DNA of 39,519 nucleotides, taken from the NCBI GenBank assembly GCA_018710905.1, contig DVIZ01000089.1, positions 1 to 39,519 of the forward strand, given 5' to 3'. Each line of letters opens with the position of its first letter. The stretch's first letter is position 1. The position numbers and the translations under genes are program-made. This DNA comes from Candidatus Scybalomonas excrementigallinarum. Lineage in GTDB: Bacteria > Bacillota > Clostridia > Lachnospirales > Lachnospiraceae. This document shows, piece after piece, positions 16,136-24,065 of this stretch. Under the pieces are notes generated by a model. It was not told the origin of the DNA, did no database searches, and saw nothing but the letters and a program-made list of their open reading frames with translations.

Positions 16136-19100
16136 CTATCGTTCCATTAATTCGCGACTTAATGCTCTAACCTGTCCAATTTGTTTTTCAAACATGATAT
16201 CCCATATTTCTAAACATCTTTCAGCAATTAGTTTATCAGCTTTCTTTTCTGAATTAGCGCACTCGTCATATAGTCCCATGATAAGTTTTGAAATATTATC
16301 TTCAATTCCGTACTGTCTTGCAATCGTTTCAGAATTCATACCTAATACACTTTCACATAAAGCAAGTATAATTTCTGCGTAATCTCTAATTGAACATGCA
16401 TTTTCTTCTAGAAAATATACAAAAGAATATACTATGCTTTTACTGACTTTTGATTTCATAATTTCTAACAAAAAGTCTGAATCTCGTTCTGCATCCACAA
16501 GCTTATCATAAAATATTCTTAATATAGAAAATTCAATATCACTTTCTGAATTTATACATTTAAGTATAATCTCTTTAGCCTTATCACGATCTTCTTCATA
16601 TTGTAAATAAATGACTGCCATATGAAGTATAGCTTTTACTTGTTCTTCATTTAGCATCTCTACCACTGAAATAATTTCCTCAAATTCACTATATCTAATA
16701 TAAAATTCACAAAGTGAATATCCTCCTATTTCAATAAGGTTTTTGTCTTGAGATTCAAAACTTTCCCTTATTATTGTAAGAACTCTTTCTCTATATTTCG
16801 GATATAATAAGAAGAACATATTTCTTGAATCTTGAAAACTAGCCAGTCGTATATCTGACTCATATAAGTGTAATATTCTTGTCTCTGCCCACTCTCTATC
16901 AATATTATAAGATGGCCATAACGCATAAAATGATGCCATATTAACTACCAGATTATCATCTAATGTAAGCTTATCAATCACATCTTTAAACTCTGCAAAT
17001 AATTCCTTACTCTCCCATAACAAATTTCCTATTGCCCTAGCAGCTTCTCCTCTTACACAGTTCCATGCTTTATTAACCAATTTATTACAGTCCATTATAA
17101 CTATTTCTTCTGAATCCCCTTTTCTAATATCCCCCTTAAAATTAATGGCTATATCTTTTAATTGCGATAAAACCTCTGTTGACCATGTATAGATTTTCGC
17201 TTTTTCAAGTATTGTACAGAAATATGATGCCCTATGACTTTCCATATCACATGGAAATACTCTAAACATTTCCTCCCATGTTTGTTGACTAATCTTCTCT
17301 ATATGTTCTGAAAATGCTGCACCTGAATACATTGCGTCGATATAAATAGGAATAATATCATCTTTATTTTCTAAAACTAATTGAATCATTGATTCTGGTT
17401 CAGCTCCAACTGCTGAACTAAAGTCACTAGAATACATTTCAAGTGAACTTTCAATAAATCCCCCTTCCACTTCCTTCCACTTAGCATGTTTCCTATTTTT
17501 CAACTTCTTATTCGTTATTATCTGCAGCCATTGGCTTCTCCCAATTTTCTTTCCTGATACAGGAGATGCTATTGTTCCAGAATGCCCGCTTTTATTCATA
17601 TAACGATAAGATTTCCCTTCAAATTTCCTTTCAAGTACTTTTAATAAATTTCTACTTTCACAAGAAAGTCTCTCATAAGGAATACTCCGCAAAAGTTGAT
17701 ACTGCATATCTCCCCAAAAACTCCAATAGACAGGTGCATATTCCTTATCTTTGTTGTATTCTATTCTATCTTTATACCATTCAACAGCGCTAGGTGATAC
17801 GTATCTTTTAATTGCATTTTCAAATGTTCTCAAATATGTAATTTCACATAAAGCGGTATGAACTTTAAGTACCTCTATTGCCATCTCTAATTGTTCATCC
17901 GCACCACTTGTATAATCGAATATATTTTTATCTAAATCATTCGATAAATAAGAAATAACTCGATTACTATAAGAACTAGGTAAAAATTGCAATCCATGCA
18001 AGATAATCTCATTAAAAATTGTATAATTTTTACCCATATATGGTTCATAATATGACCAAAATAACTCTGGATTTTGGTTTATAACTGCCTTATTAGCTTT
18101 TTTTATTAATTCAACAGTAGCACGTTCAATACTATGCTTATATATATGTGTTCCTGACCAATCACTATATTGAAGTTCCCAAGAATTAGCTTTTGGTATA
18201 TATTGTAATAATTCATCAAGAACATAACCTCCATTTTCTATTAAAAACAAATCACTTTCATAGATTAGTTCTTCTTCATAGTGATATATAGTTTTTCCCT
18301 TAGATTTAATCTTATTTTTTAACCAAAAGGAGATAAGTCGGATGGTTCTTACTTCACAATTCTTCATCATAGATTTCATATCGATATAAAGTTCTTGTGC
18401 AAGCTCTGGATATCTATAATAAAATAGCATTCTCAATTCAAACACTTCATCTTTTTCTTGTGTAATATCATGTGAAAAACAATTGACAAAATTTCTATCA
18501 TCTTCTTCATTCTTAAAAGAATACTCTTTAATAAATGCTATATCTTCCTCATTTAAATCTTTGCCTATACTTCTTAATAAAACAAAAACATTATTTTTCC
18601 TCTTCTCATCCTCAAACCATTTTTGCAGAATTCCAAACTCCCTAAGAATAGTAACATATGTATGATTTCCATATATGACATTATTTAGCAAATAGTCTGA
18701 ATACACATCATGTTTACAAGCCTCTCTAACGAACTCTTTTATATTTTCATCAGGCTGTGCTATCTGTCCTAATATTTCGTAAAAAACAAACTTAACATAA
18801 TATCTTATATCATCCGATTCTAATATTTTTTCTCCTGCTTCCACAAACGTAGCACTATCATACTCTAAAAGATCTTGTAAAAACATTTGAACCTGATAAC
18901 GTTTACTAGGTGTTTGTTTGTTTTTTTCTCCAATAATTTCTTCTATGCTTTTACCTTCCAAATACTGCTGCATCATTCTTATGGAAATAAAATAGTCTAA
19001 AATTGACTGATGTGTAAATCCAACTCTACTTCCATCAACCACAATCATATCTGCCCATATCAAATAATCAAGTCCTGTTTCCCCCACTTCTAAGATGCTT

Positions 19101-20689
19101 CTAGGTACATATAAGCGTCCCATTCTATCTAAAACATCCACAATATGCTCTTTTGTCTCTATAATAACTTTTTCTTCCACTCCCACACTTATACTTTTCT
19201 TGCATATTTGTTGATACCATTTTTCAATTAAATTACTTGTCGTAATACAATCATCATAACTTTCTTCTTTATCCAAATGCTGCCATATATAAAGATTGCT
19301 TGGTATTTGCAATAATTGTCTTGTTTTTGTAGTTAGTTTTTTGTACGCTTCTCCTACAATACGTTTTACAACATCTTCATCAAAATTTCCTACAACAACT
19401 TTTTGCCACTCATTTTTCTTTTGATTTATATTAGATTCCTCTTTAAATAACATCTTTATATTATTGTCATTATGTAGGTCATACGCTCTACAAACAAAGA
19501 CTATTGCTATTTTATACTCTCTTTCATTATTAAGATAATTAACTTGCTGGATCAACTCCATACATACTGATAATGCCTCACTAGAATTTGCTTGTGTCCA
19601 TCTTAAAGCATCTAATTGATCTAATATGATAACAGCTCTCTTGTTCTTCGAAATGGAATGTAGCGCATAAGAAATAGAACCTGAAAATCCTAACTCTTGT
19701 CCCCATATCTCACAATTTTTTTTCGGTATCTTTCTATCCAATTTGATTGCCATATATGGTATTCTTTCACTATCACAATAATTTAAAATTGCCTCCGTAC
19801 AACCACTTTTTCCATATCCAGCATTTCCGGAAATAATAAGATTCTGTTCATTTTTTATTACATCAATACATTTTTGAAATTCATTTCTCTGAATTAAACC
19901 TTCTTTTAATGGTCTAAAGCTATCTCTATATTCTTTATTAATAAGATCTATTTGTGGAGCAACTCTTGTATCTCCTTCCATCAATCTCAACTTTATATTT
20001 TGTTTTTTAAGATAATCCCATAGTATTGTTGTCGTAATTTCTTTACTTAAAATATCTTCATCAATAACAAATCTCACTAATGCATTATAGACCATATTTT
20101 TATCTGAACAAAAGTGAAATTCAATTTTTTGATATATATATTCTCTTATTGCATATTCAGATATATTCTTAAAATTAATCCTTTTTAAGAAATCAATGCT
20201 TTTTAGAAGATCATTTTCGTTTGAGTAATCTAAATTCATTTCTTTACAAAAGTTATGATAGAAGTTACAAAACTCCTTACTACTATTTTTTATCTGTATA
20301 TTATAAAAATCCCGTGGATTTCCATTCATATTTAGAGCTCTTTCATGTAAATCAACCATGAAACTACATCCTATTGGACTCACCAAAGCTACTTGTATAT
20401 TTTTATCCCTACTCAGTTGATAATTCCAATTTTCAAATATATTCTTTGTTTTCAAACTAGATATTTCCCAATATTCTTTACTTGCATTCCGAACTTTACA
20501 TTGTTGGTATTCTTTAATACCATTAGAATAAGTAACAAGGATATCTGTACCTTTTTCATCCTCTCCAAGTGCTTCAATCATAACACTATAATTTGTTTCA
20601 TTAATAAGATTCAACAGTTCATAAATAATACACTTAATCTCATATCTATTACCAAGTTTATCTGCTCTTCCACCTTTTTCTAACGGCAT
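16136..20689 (-). CDS. STAND NTPase with N-terminal Cap4-like nuclease (Avs-like defence protein)
   Basis: This is a 1517-residue multidomain protein. The N-terminus (about 1-120) carries GGRADKLGNRYE and a PD-(D/E)XK core with D49 and Q63-x-K65, resembling the Cap4/DUF4297 dsDNA nuclease family. A P-loop NTPase follows with Walker A GNAGYGKS (288-295) and Walker B IILDQLD (354-360). A NACHT-type winged-helix signature, FTHQSILDYF, lies at 558-567. From about 590 to the end is a long helical, repeat-like region that would sense a trigger. This order (nuclease, STAND ATPase, large sensor) is that of Avs anti-phage proteins. The proposed role is that binding of a phage protein causes oligomerisation and DNA cleavage. 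The start at 20689 was chosen because AGAGG lies 6 bases upstream; the ATG at 20704 has no good site. It is a single gene with no obvious partner; the sensor's ligand is unknown. Confidence 0.8.
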   Translation of the reverse strand: MPLEKGGRADKLGNRYEIKCIIYELLNLINETNYSVMIEALGEDEKGTDILVTYSNGIKEYQQCKVRNASKEYWEISSLKTKNIFENWNYQLSRDKNIQVALVSPIGCSFMVDLHERALNMNGNPRDFYNIQIKNSSKEFCNFYHNFCKEMNLDYSNENDLLKSIDFLKRINFKNISEYAIREYIYQKIEFHFCSDKNMVYNALVRFVIDEDILSKEITTTILWDYLKKQNIKLRLMEGDTRVAPQIDLINKEYRDSFRPLKEGLIQRNEFQKCIDVIKNEQNLIISGNAGYGKSGCTEAILNYCDSERIPYMAIKLDRKIPKKNCEIWGQELGFSGSISYALHSISKNKRAVIILDQLDALRWTQANSSEALSVCMELIQQVNYLNNEREYKIAIVFVCRAYDLHNDNNIKMLFKEESNINQKKNEWQKVVVGNFDEDVVKRIVGEAYKKLTTKTRQLLQIPSNLYIWQHLDKEESYDDCITTSNLIEKWYQQICKKSISVGVEEKVIIETKEHIVDVLDRMGRLYVPRSILEVGETGLDYLIWADMIVVDGSRVGFTHQSILDYFISIRMMQQYLEGKSIEEIIGEKNKQTPSKRYQVQMFLQDLLEYDSATFVEAGEKILESDDIRYYVKFVFYEILGQIAQPDENIKEFVREACKHDVYSDYLLNNVIYGNHTYVTILREFGILQKWFEDEKRKNNVFVLLRSIGKDLNEEDIAFIKEYSFKNEEDDRNFVNCFSHDITQEKDEVFELRMLFYYRYPELAQELYIDMKSMMKNCEVRTIRLISFWLKNKIKSKGKTIYHYEEELIYESDLFLIENGGYVLDELLQYIPKANSWELQYSDWSGTHIYKHSIERATVELIKKANKAVINQNPELFWSYYEPYMGKNYTIFNEIILHGLQFLPSSYSNRVISYLSNDLDKNIFDYTSGADEQLEMAIEVLKVHTALCEITYLRTFENAIKRYVSPSAVEWYKDRIEYNKDKEYAPVYWSFWGDMQYQLLRSIPYERLSCESRNLLKVLERKFEGKSYRYMNKSGHSGTIASPVSGKKIGRSQWLQIITNKKLKNRKHAKWKEVEGGFIESSLEMYSSDFSSAVGAEPESMIQLVLENKDDIIPIYIDAMYSGAAFSEHIEKISQQTWEEMFRVFPCDMESHRASYFCTILEKAKIYTWSTEVLSQLKDIAINFKGDIRKGDSEEIVIMDCNKLVNKAWNCVRGEAARAIGNLLWESKELFAEFKDVIDKLTLDDNLVVNMASFYALWPSYNIDREWAETRILHLYESDIRLASFQDSRNMFFLLYPKYRERVLTIIRESFESQDKNLIEIGGYSLCEFYIRYSEFEEIISVVEMLNEEQVKAILHMAVIYLQYEEDRDKAKEIILKCINSESDIEFSILRIFYDKLVDAERDSDFLLEIMKSKVSKSIVYSFVYFLEENACSIRDYAEIILALCESVLGMNSETIARQYGIEDNISKLIMGLYDECANSEKKADKLIAERCLEIWDIMFEKQIGQVRALSRELMER

Positions 20690-20905
20690 ATCTTTCCTCT
20701 CCATTTCTTTTTAATAAATCTCATTTTAATACCCTTAAATTTAATTCATCTTTTGGAATTTTCATTTAATTTATATCCTAAAATACGATTTCTATTAAAA
20801 ATGATTACATAAAATTAACTATCTTGCTTTCTTATGATCGCCTTTCTCCTTTTCATGTCTATTGCAATAATTTATGAATTACAAGATCATTTCCTATCAA
20901 AATAG

Positions 20906-20940
20906 AAGAGGCATCATTTTTCTACGATACCTCTTTTTTT
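20906..20940. terminator. terminator-like hairpin
   Basis: A 10-bp stem with one mismatch (20906-20915 with 20926-20935) is followed on the plus strand by a long T-run. On the minus strand it lies 13 bases past the small ORF ending at 20953 and is followed by a weaker TTCTATTTT tract. It separates that ORF from the STAND gene's upstream region. Confidence 0.55.
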
Positions 20941-20952
20941 ATATTACAAAAT

Positions 20953-21120
20953 TTATTCTTTTATACGCACTGCTAATCCTTCTACTTCCTCTAAAGTTAA
21001 CTTAAAATATTTTGCAATTTGTTCATAAGATAACACCCCTACTTTAATCGCATCCATTGCTAACTGTCTACGCTCATTGAAAATGGCTTCATTCCTCATA
21101 TCTTCCATCATTTTACACAT
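20953..21120 (-). CDS. free-standing copy of an Rpn-like C-terminal domain (55 residues)
   Basis: The ORF begins MCKMMEDMRNEA and ends in EEVEGLAVRIKE. It matches the last 59 residues of the intact PD-(D/E)XK protein ending at 22865 (MCKMMEDMRKEA...KEVEKLAKEMGL), including the 'SYEQIAKYFKLTLEEVE' helix-turn-helix-like segment. The nuclease domain is missing upstream. It keeps an ATG with AGGAG exactly 8 bases before it, so it could be translated. It may be only a remnant of a deleted gene, or a small solo protein that binds and controls the nuclease. Calling it functional is a hypothesis. Confidence 0.55.
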   Translation of the reverse strand: MCKMMEDMRNEAIFNERRQLAMDAIKVGVLSYEQIAKYFKLTLEEVEGLAVRIKE

Positions 21121-21133
21121 AACCCCCACTCCT

Positions 21134-21365
21134 TTCTCAATAAGAGTTCAGAAATCTCAGTTTTTACAACTTTATCGCCTTTTTCTATTCCTTTTAAGTC
21201 AACACTACTATATTCTCCATATGGCCTAAGAGGATGAGCAGTACGTTAATATATAAACATACCGACGGAAACTCATGATTTTATCAAACTTTCGTCCAAA
21301 CACCCGATCAACTAATTTAAGCCATATGTTCCAAATTAATTCTCATAAACCTTTCGTTACAAGTT
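21134..21365 (-). other. gap with decayed coding-like fragments
   Basis: No intact gene is visible. On the minus strand short open stretches look protein-like: one, about 40 codons long, contains RPYGEYSSVDLKGIEKGDK and runs into the ATG of the small Rpn-like ORF, while another in a different frame contains LVDRVFGRKFDKIMSFRR. They may be parts of one frameshifted gene. I do not recognise them, and they do not match the missing nuclease domain. Confidence 0.35.
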
Positions 21366-22128
21366 TTATTTTTTGTTTACTTTCTTAGTTTCTTCCAGTT
21401 TTTGCTTTGCCACTTCTATATTCTGATCATCAATGTAGTATGCAATAGCCGCTTTTCCAATCGTATTTGTACCTGCAAACGCTACTGCTGAACTTACTGT
21501 TGATCCTGAACCAGGCCATACTACATTCAACAATTTTGATGCCTGTTGTGCCACTATCTTAAATCCATAACCTGCAACACCTACACCACCTACACTCAAA
21601 ATAAACTCTCTTGCTGCATCTAGTGATAATTCTCTACCACTCAATGAAGCAATTAACATCACTAATACACTTTGAATTATTAATAGCACATAGATGTCAG
21701 ATGTAGGAATTGGTGTTACTGCAACTGCCGCAGATATACCTGAAAAAACCTTATTAAGATGTTTTGCAATTCTATGTACAACATCTTTTAATCTAGCAGC
21801 CATCCTTAATCCCATCTGTGCTTCAAAATCAAGGATGGCTTCTTCCAAAATATCAAGCAGTTCCTCGATTCTATATCTTCCATCAAAAGCGATTTCCAAA
21901 TTTTCTATCTCCCGTTCTTCCAATTAAGAATATTCTTGGTGGTCTATGTACGTCAATACCATCCATAAGTTTTTTTAAGTCCTTATCTCCAAGAATTGTA
22001 TCCTTCAACATTGTTTTTGTTTTTTTAGGAATTGCATCTGGCAGATTATCTATTAAATCGTCTGCCTTAATATAAAAATTTTTCATATTTTCAAGTCTTT
22101 TCTGGATTGTCATTTTATCATCTTTCAT
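21366..22128 (-). pseudogene. P-loop GTPase with DUF697 domain, G domain deleted
   Basis: Two frames overlap at about 21883-21923. The first (ATG 22128, behind AGGAGG) gives an N-terminal helical part followed by RPPRIFLIGRTG, the beginning of a GTPase P-loop (expected GRTGxGKSS), then runs off frame. The second, in another frame, gives 'IENLEIAFDGRYRIEELLD', an amphipathic helix, and a DUF697-type membrane-associated domain (AVTPIPTSDIYVLLIIQSV... LNVVWPGSGSTVSSAVAFAGTNTIGKAAIAYYID). The Walker A lysine/serine and all later G motifs are missing, so about 150 residues appear deleted with a frameshift. The C-terminal half could be read from an internal start (21923), but the gene as a GTPase is dead. 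Confidence 0.72.
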
Positions 22129-22227
22129 ATATCTTTCCTCCTACTTTTTCCCATAATTTTTATGGAAACACTCCTTACCAAGTTGCCATATATATTTATC
22201 AATCAGCTTCAAATTGTATTGTTCCAA

Positions 22228-22443
22228 CTAATAAAACTTTCTAAAGTCAATGAGCGTTCCTTTAAAACGAACATAATCTTTTAAATCTGTAAGTGTAAAA
22301 TCTGAAAAGACATCACCGTTTCTAAAATAGAACAACACTTTCTCAATGTAACTATCATAAATAGGATAATATAAAATGGTATAATGACTACCGTATTTTA
22401 TTGCAAAAGCATAAAAATCATTCAGCGTAGTAACCTTAATCAA
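22228..22443 (-). CDS. small hypothetical protein (71 residues)
   Basis: I do not recognise this ORF. It is rich in aromatic residues (YYPIYDSYIEKVLFYFRNGD) and predicted mainly beta. It starts at a TTG (22443) three codons after an in-frame TGA, with no clear ribosome binding site, so it may be the end of a lost gene. It lies between the broken GTPase and the intact Rpn-like gene. Confidence 0.3.
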   Translation of the reverse strand: MIKVTTLNDFYAFAIKYGSHYTILYYPIYDSYIEKVLFYFRNGDVFSDFTLTDLKDYVRFKGTLIDFRKFY

Positions 22444-22799
22444 AATATCTCATATGTTTATATTTTCTGAACACAGTTTAAAAAAAGTTTATTAAGATCA
22501 TCTTCCTACAAATGATAGTTCTCTAATATTTATTCCAAAGAAAATGTTCTGACTTTTATAACATTTATACCATATCTCCTCCTTAATCGTATTATTCCAT
22601 AAATTTTATTTTATCATTAAAAATATTTTTTCTCAACGAAATAATAAAACTTATAAAAGAGATTAGATGAAAAATACAGGTCTTTTTTATACCTAAAAAT
22701 AAACATTAGAAATGATTGCACAAAAAGTCCTCAAAATCTAAAAATGGAGCAGATTGTAAAAACAATCCACCCCAACTATTGACATAGAGCCAAAGAAAA
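22444..22799. other. intergenic, no gene seen
   Basis: This is AT-rich DNA with stops in all frames. Nothing beyond short A/T runs was recognised; the terminator of the Rpn-like gene lies at its right edge. Confidence 0.6.
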
Positions 22800-22830
22800 C
22801 TCTTGAGCAAAAAGCTCAAGAGCTTTCCTT
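22800..22830 (-). terminator. terminator of the Rpn-like gene
   Basis: A 9-bp perfect stem (22800-22808 CTCTTGAGC with 22814-22822) with a five-base loop is followed on the minus strand by TTTTCTTT. It lies 43 bases past the stop at 22865. Confidence 0.65.
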
Positions 22831-22864
22831 TTAACAGTATTGATTCTTTTATAATCTTATAATC

Positions 22865-23044
22865 CTATAATCCCATTTCTTTCGCCAATTTCTCTACTTC
22901 TTTTAATGGGAGATTGGAATATTCTGAAATTTTTTCATATGACATATCTTCAGAACGAAGTAATTTTGTTGCTGTTTCTTCCGCTGCCTTCTTTGCTGCT
23001 TCTTCTGCTGCTTCCTTACGCATATCTTCCATCATTTTACACAT
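22865..23044 (-). CDS. possible nested gene: C-terminal domain of the Rpn-like nuclease (59 residues)
   Basis: The codons before Met210 form AAGGAG with 8 bases to the ATG at 23044, a good ribosome binding site inside the gene. The product would be MCKMMEDM...AKEMGL. The solo ORF at 20953-21120 starts at the same residue with the same spacing. In enterobacterial Rpn proteins a separately translated C-terminal small protein restrains the nuclease; whether it happens here is inferred. Confidence 0.38.
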   Translation of the reverse strand: MCKMMEDMRKEAAEEAAKKAAEETATKLLRSEDMSYEKISEYSNLPLKEVEKLAKEMGL

Positions 23045-23671
23045 AGTCGCCACTCCTTCTCTATTTTCTTTAAAATATTTCACTCGTTCCAACAATGGTT
23101 TGTAATACATGTCCTCTGGTCTAGTACAGGAAAAATCCTTCATTAAGATTCCCAATGGAGTATCATCCTGATATGCACCATTTACATATATGATGTGCGC
23201 CTCATCACCAAAATACTCACCTGTTTCTTGAATCACACGCTCAATATGATAAATTGGCAAATTCTTTTTCAAAACATCATGTTCTGTAATAAAAATCACA
23301 TATGTTTCTGGTAACTGATCATATTCTTCTTTTGCCATAATCGTGTTTGAGTCTATTACACTGCTATGATATCTCGCTCGTTTCGTAACCGCCCCTTTAT
23401 CAGCCCTCTGAATCTCAATATTATATCGTTTGCCAGTGCTATCCATGGCATAAATATCAAGAATAATTGAACGTCCCTGTAAATTCTTAATCTGATGTTG
23501 TGCATGAACTTGTTCAATTTTTAAATCTTGTCGCTCTAACACAATTTGAACTACTAATTCCGTACATTCAATATTGTCCTCAAAACATTTGGACATAAAG
23601 TCGTCATCCATTAGGCGAAATTTTTTTAAGCGCTCCAAATATTCCTCTTTAAACTCATTGGATTGCCCCAT
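22865..23671 (-). CDS. Rpn/PDDEXK_2-family nuclease ('transposase-like')
   Basis: This 268-residue protein belongs to the PD-(D/E)XK nuclease family often annotated as transposase. The core is RSIILDIYAMDSTGKRYNIEIQ, with D72 and E86-x-Q88 as catalytic residues; the nuclease fold spans about 18-200. The C-terminus has a Glu/Ala/Lys-rich helix (about 217-240) and a small helix-turn-helix-like segment, 'SYEKISEYSNLPLKEVEKLA'. Relatives are recombination-promoting nucleases, and some act in phage defence. No inverted repeats or target duplications flank it, so it is not an insertion sequence here. It starts at ATG 23671 behind AAGGGGTG. An internal ATG with its own AGGAG could give the C-terminal domain alone. 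A second, solo copy of this domain lies at 20953. Confidence 0.85.
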   Translation of the reverse strand: MGQSNEFKEEYLERLKKFRLMDDDFMSKCFEDNIECTELVVQIVLERQDLKIEQVHAQHQIKNLQGRSIILDIYAMDSTGKRYNIEIQRADKGAVTKRARYHSSVIDSNTIMAKEEYDQLPETYVIFITEHDVLKKNLPIYHIERVIQETGEYFGDEAHIIYVNGAYQDDTPLGILMKDFSCTRPEDMYYKPLLERVKYFKENREGVATMCKMMEDMRKEAAEEAAKKAAEETATKLLRSEDMSYEKISEYSNLPLKEVEKLAKEMGL

Positions 23672-23947
23672 TTCTACACACCCCTTCTACTCCTTGTTTG
23701 TAATATTATTATACCAAATCTACCTTTTACTTTCAACACTATCACCTCTTTGACAATATCCATATACTTTTGTATTTTGTGCTATTTTCAAATGCCAACA
23801 ATAAAATTCTCCGTCCATCTTGTCTGAGAATTTTATTCTTATCAATATGAAGTTTTCTGTATATCCTCATTTCTGATTGACCTCATTTAATCTACATCCT
23901 GCAAATCAAAGTACGAATAAATCTTGATTTTTCTATGATACAAAAAA
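23672..23947. other. intergenic with one 12-bp perfect hairpin
   Basis: No gene is seen. AATAAAATTCTC (23800-23811) pairs perfectly with 23826-23837 around a 14-base loop, without a T-tract on either side. The role is unknown. Confidence 0.5.
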
Positions 23948-23989
23948 GACCAGAATTATTCCTCAAAAACTGATAGAATGATTCTGGTC
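23948..23989 (-). terminator. terminator of rlmD
   Basis: The arms 23948-23960 (GACCAGAATTATT) and 23977-23989 pair with one mismatch and are followed on the minus strand by six T. It lies about 75 bases past the rlmD stop. Confidence 0.8.
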
Positions 23990-24065
23990 GTATTTCTATT
24001 TTACTCGTCAAAATGGGCTTATATAAAGCAGAGAACAGACAGACTTTATCTAAACTATATTTTCT

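Noticed and set aside
20705-20905. Small partner gene upstream of the STAND protein
   Set aside because: Only a 13-codon ORF is open on the minus strand and nothing coding-like is visible.
22865-23671. Calling the Rpn-like gene an insertion sequence
   Set aside because: No terminal inverted repeats or target duplications flank it, and this family is a nuclease often misnamed transposase.
23751-23782. TTGACA on the plus strand as a promoter
   Set aside because: No suitable -10 at 16-18 bases and no plus-strand gene follows.
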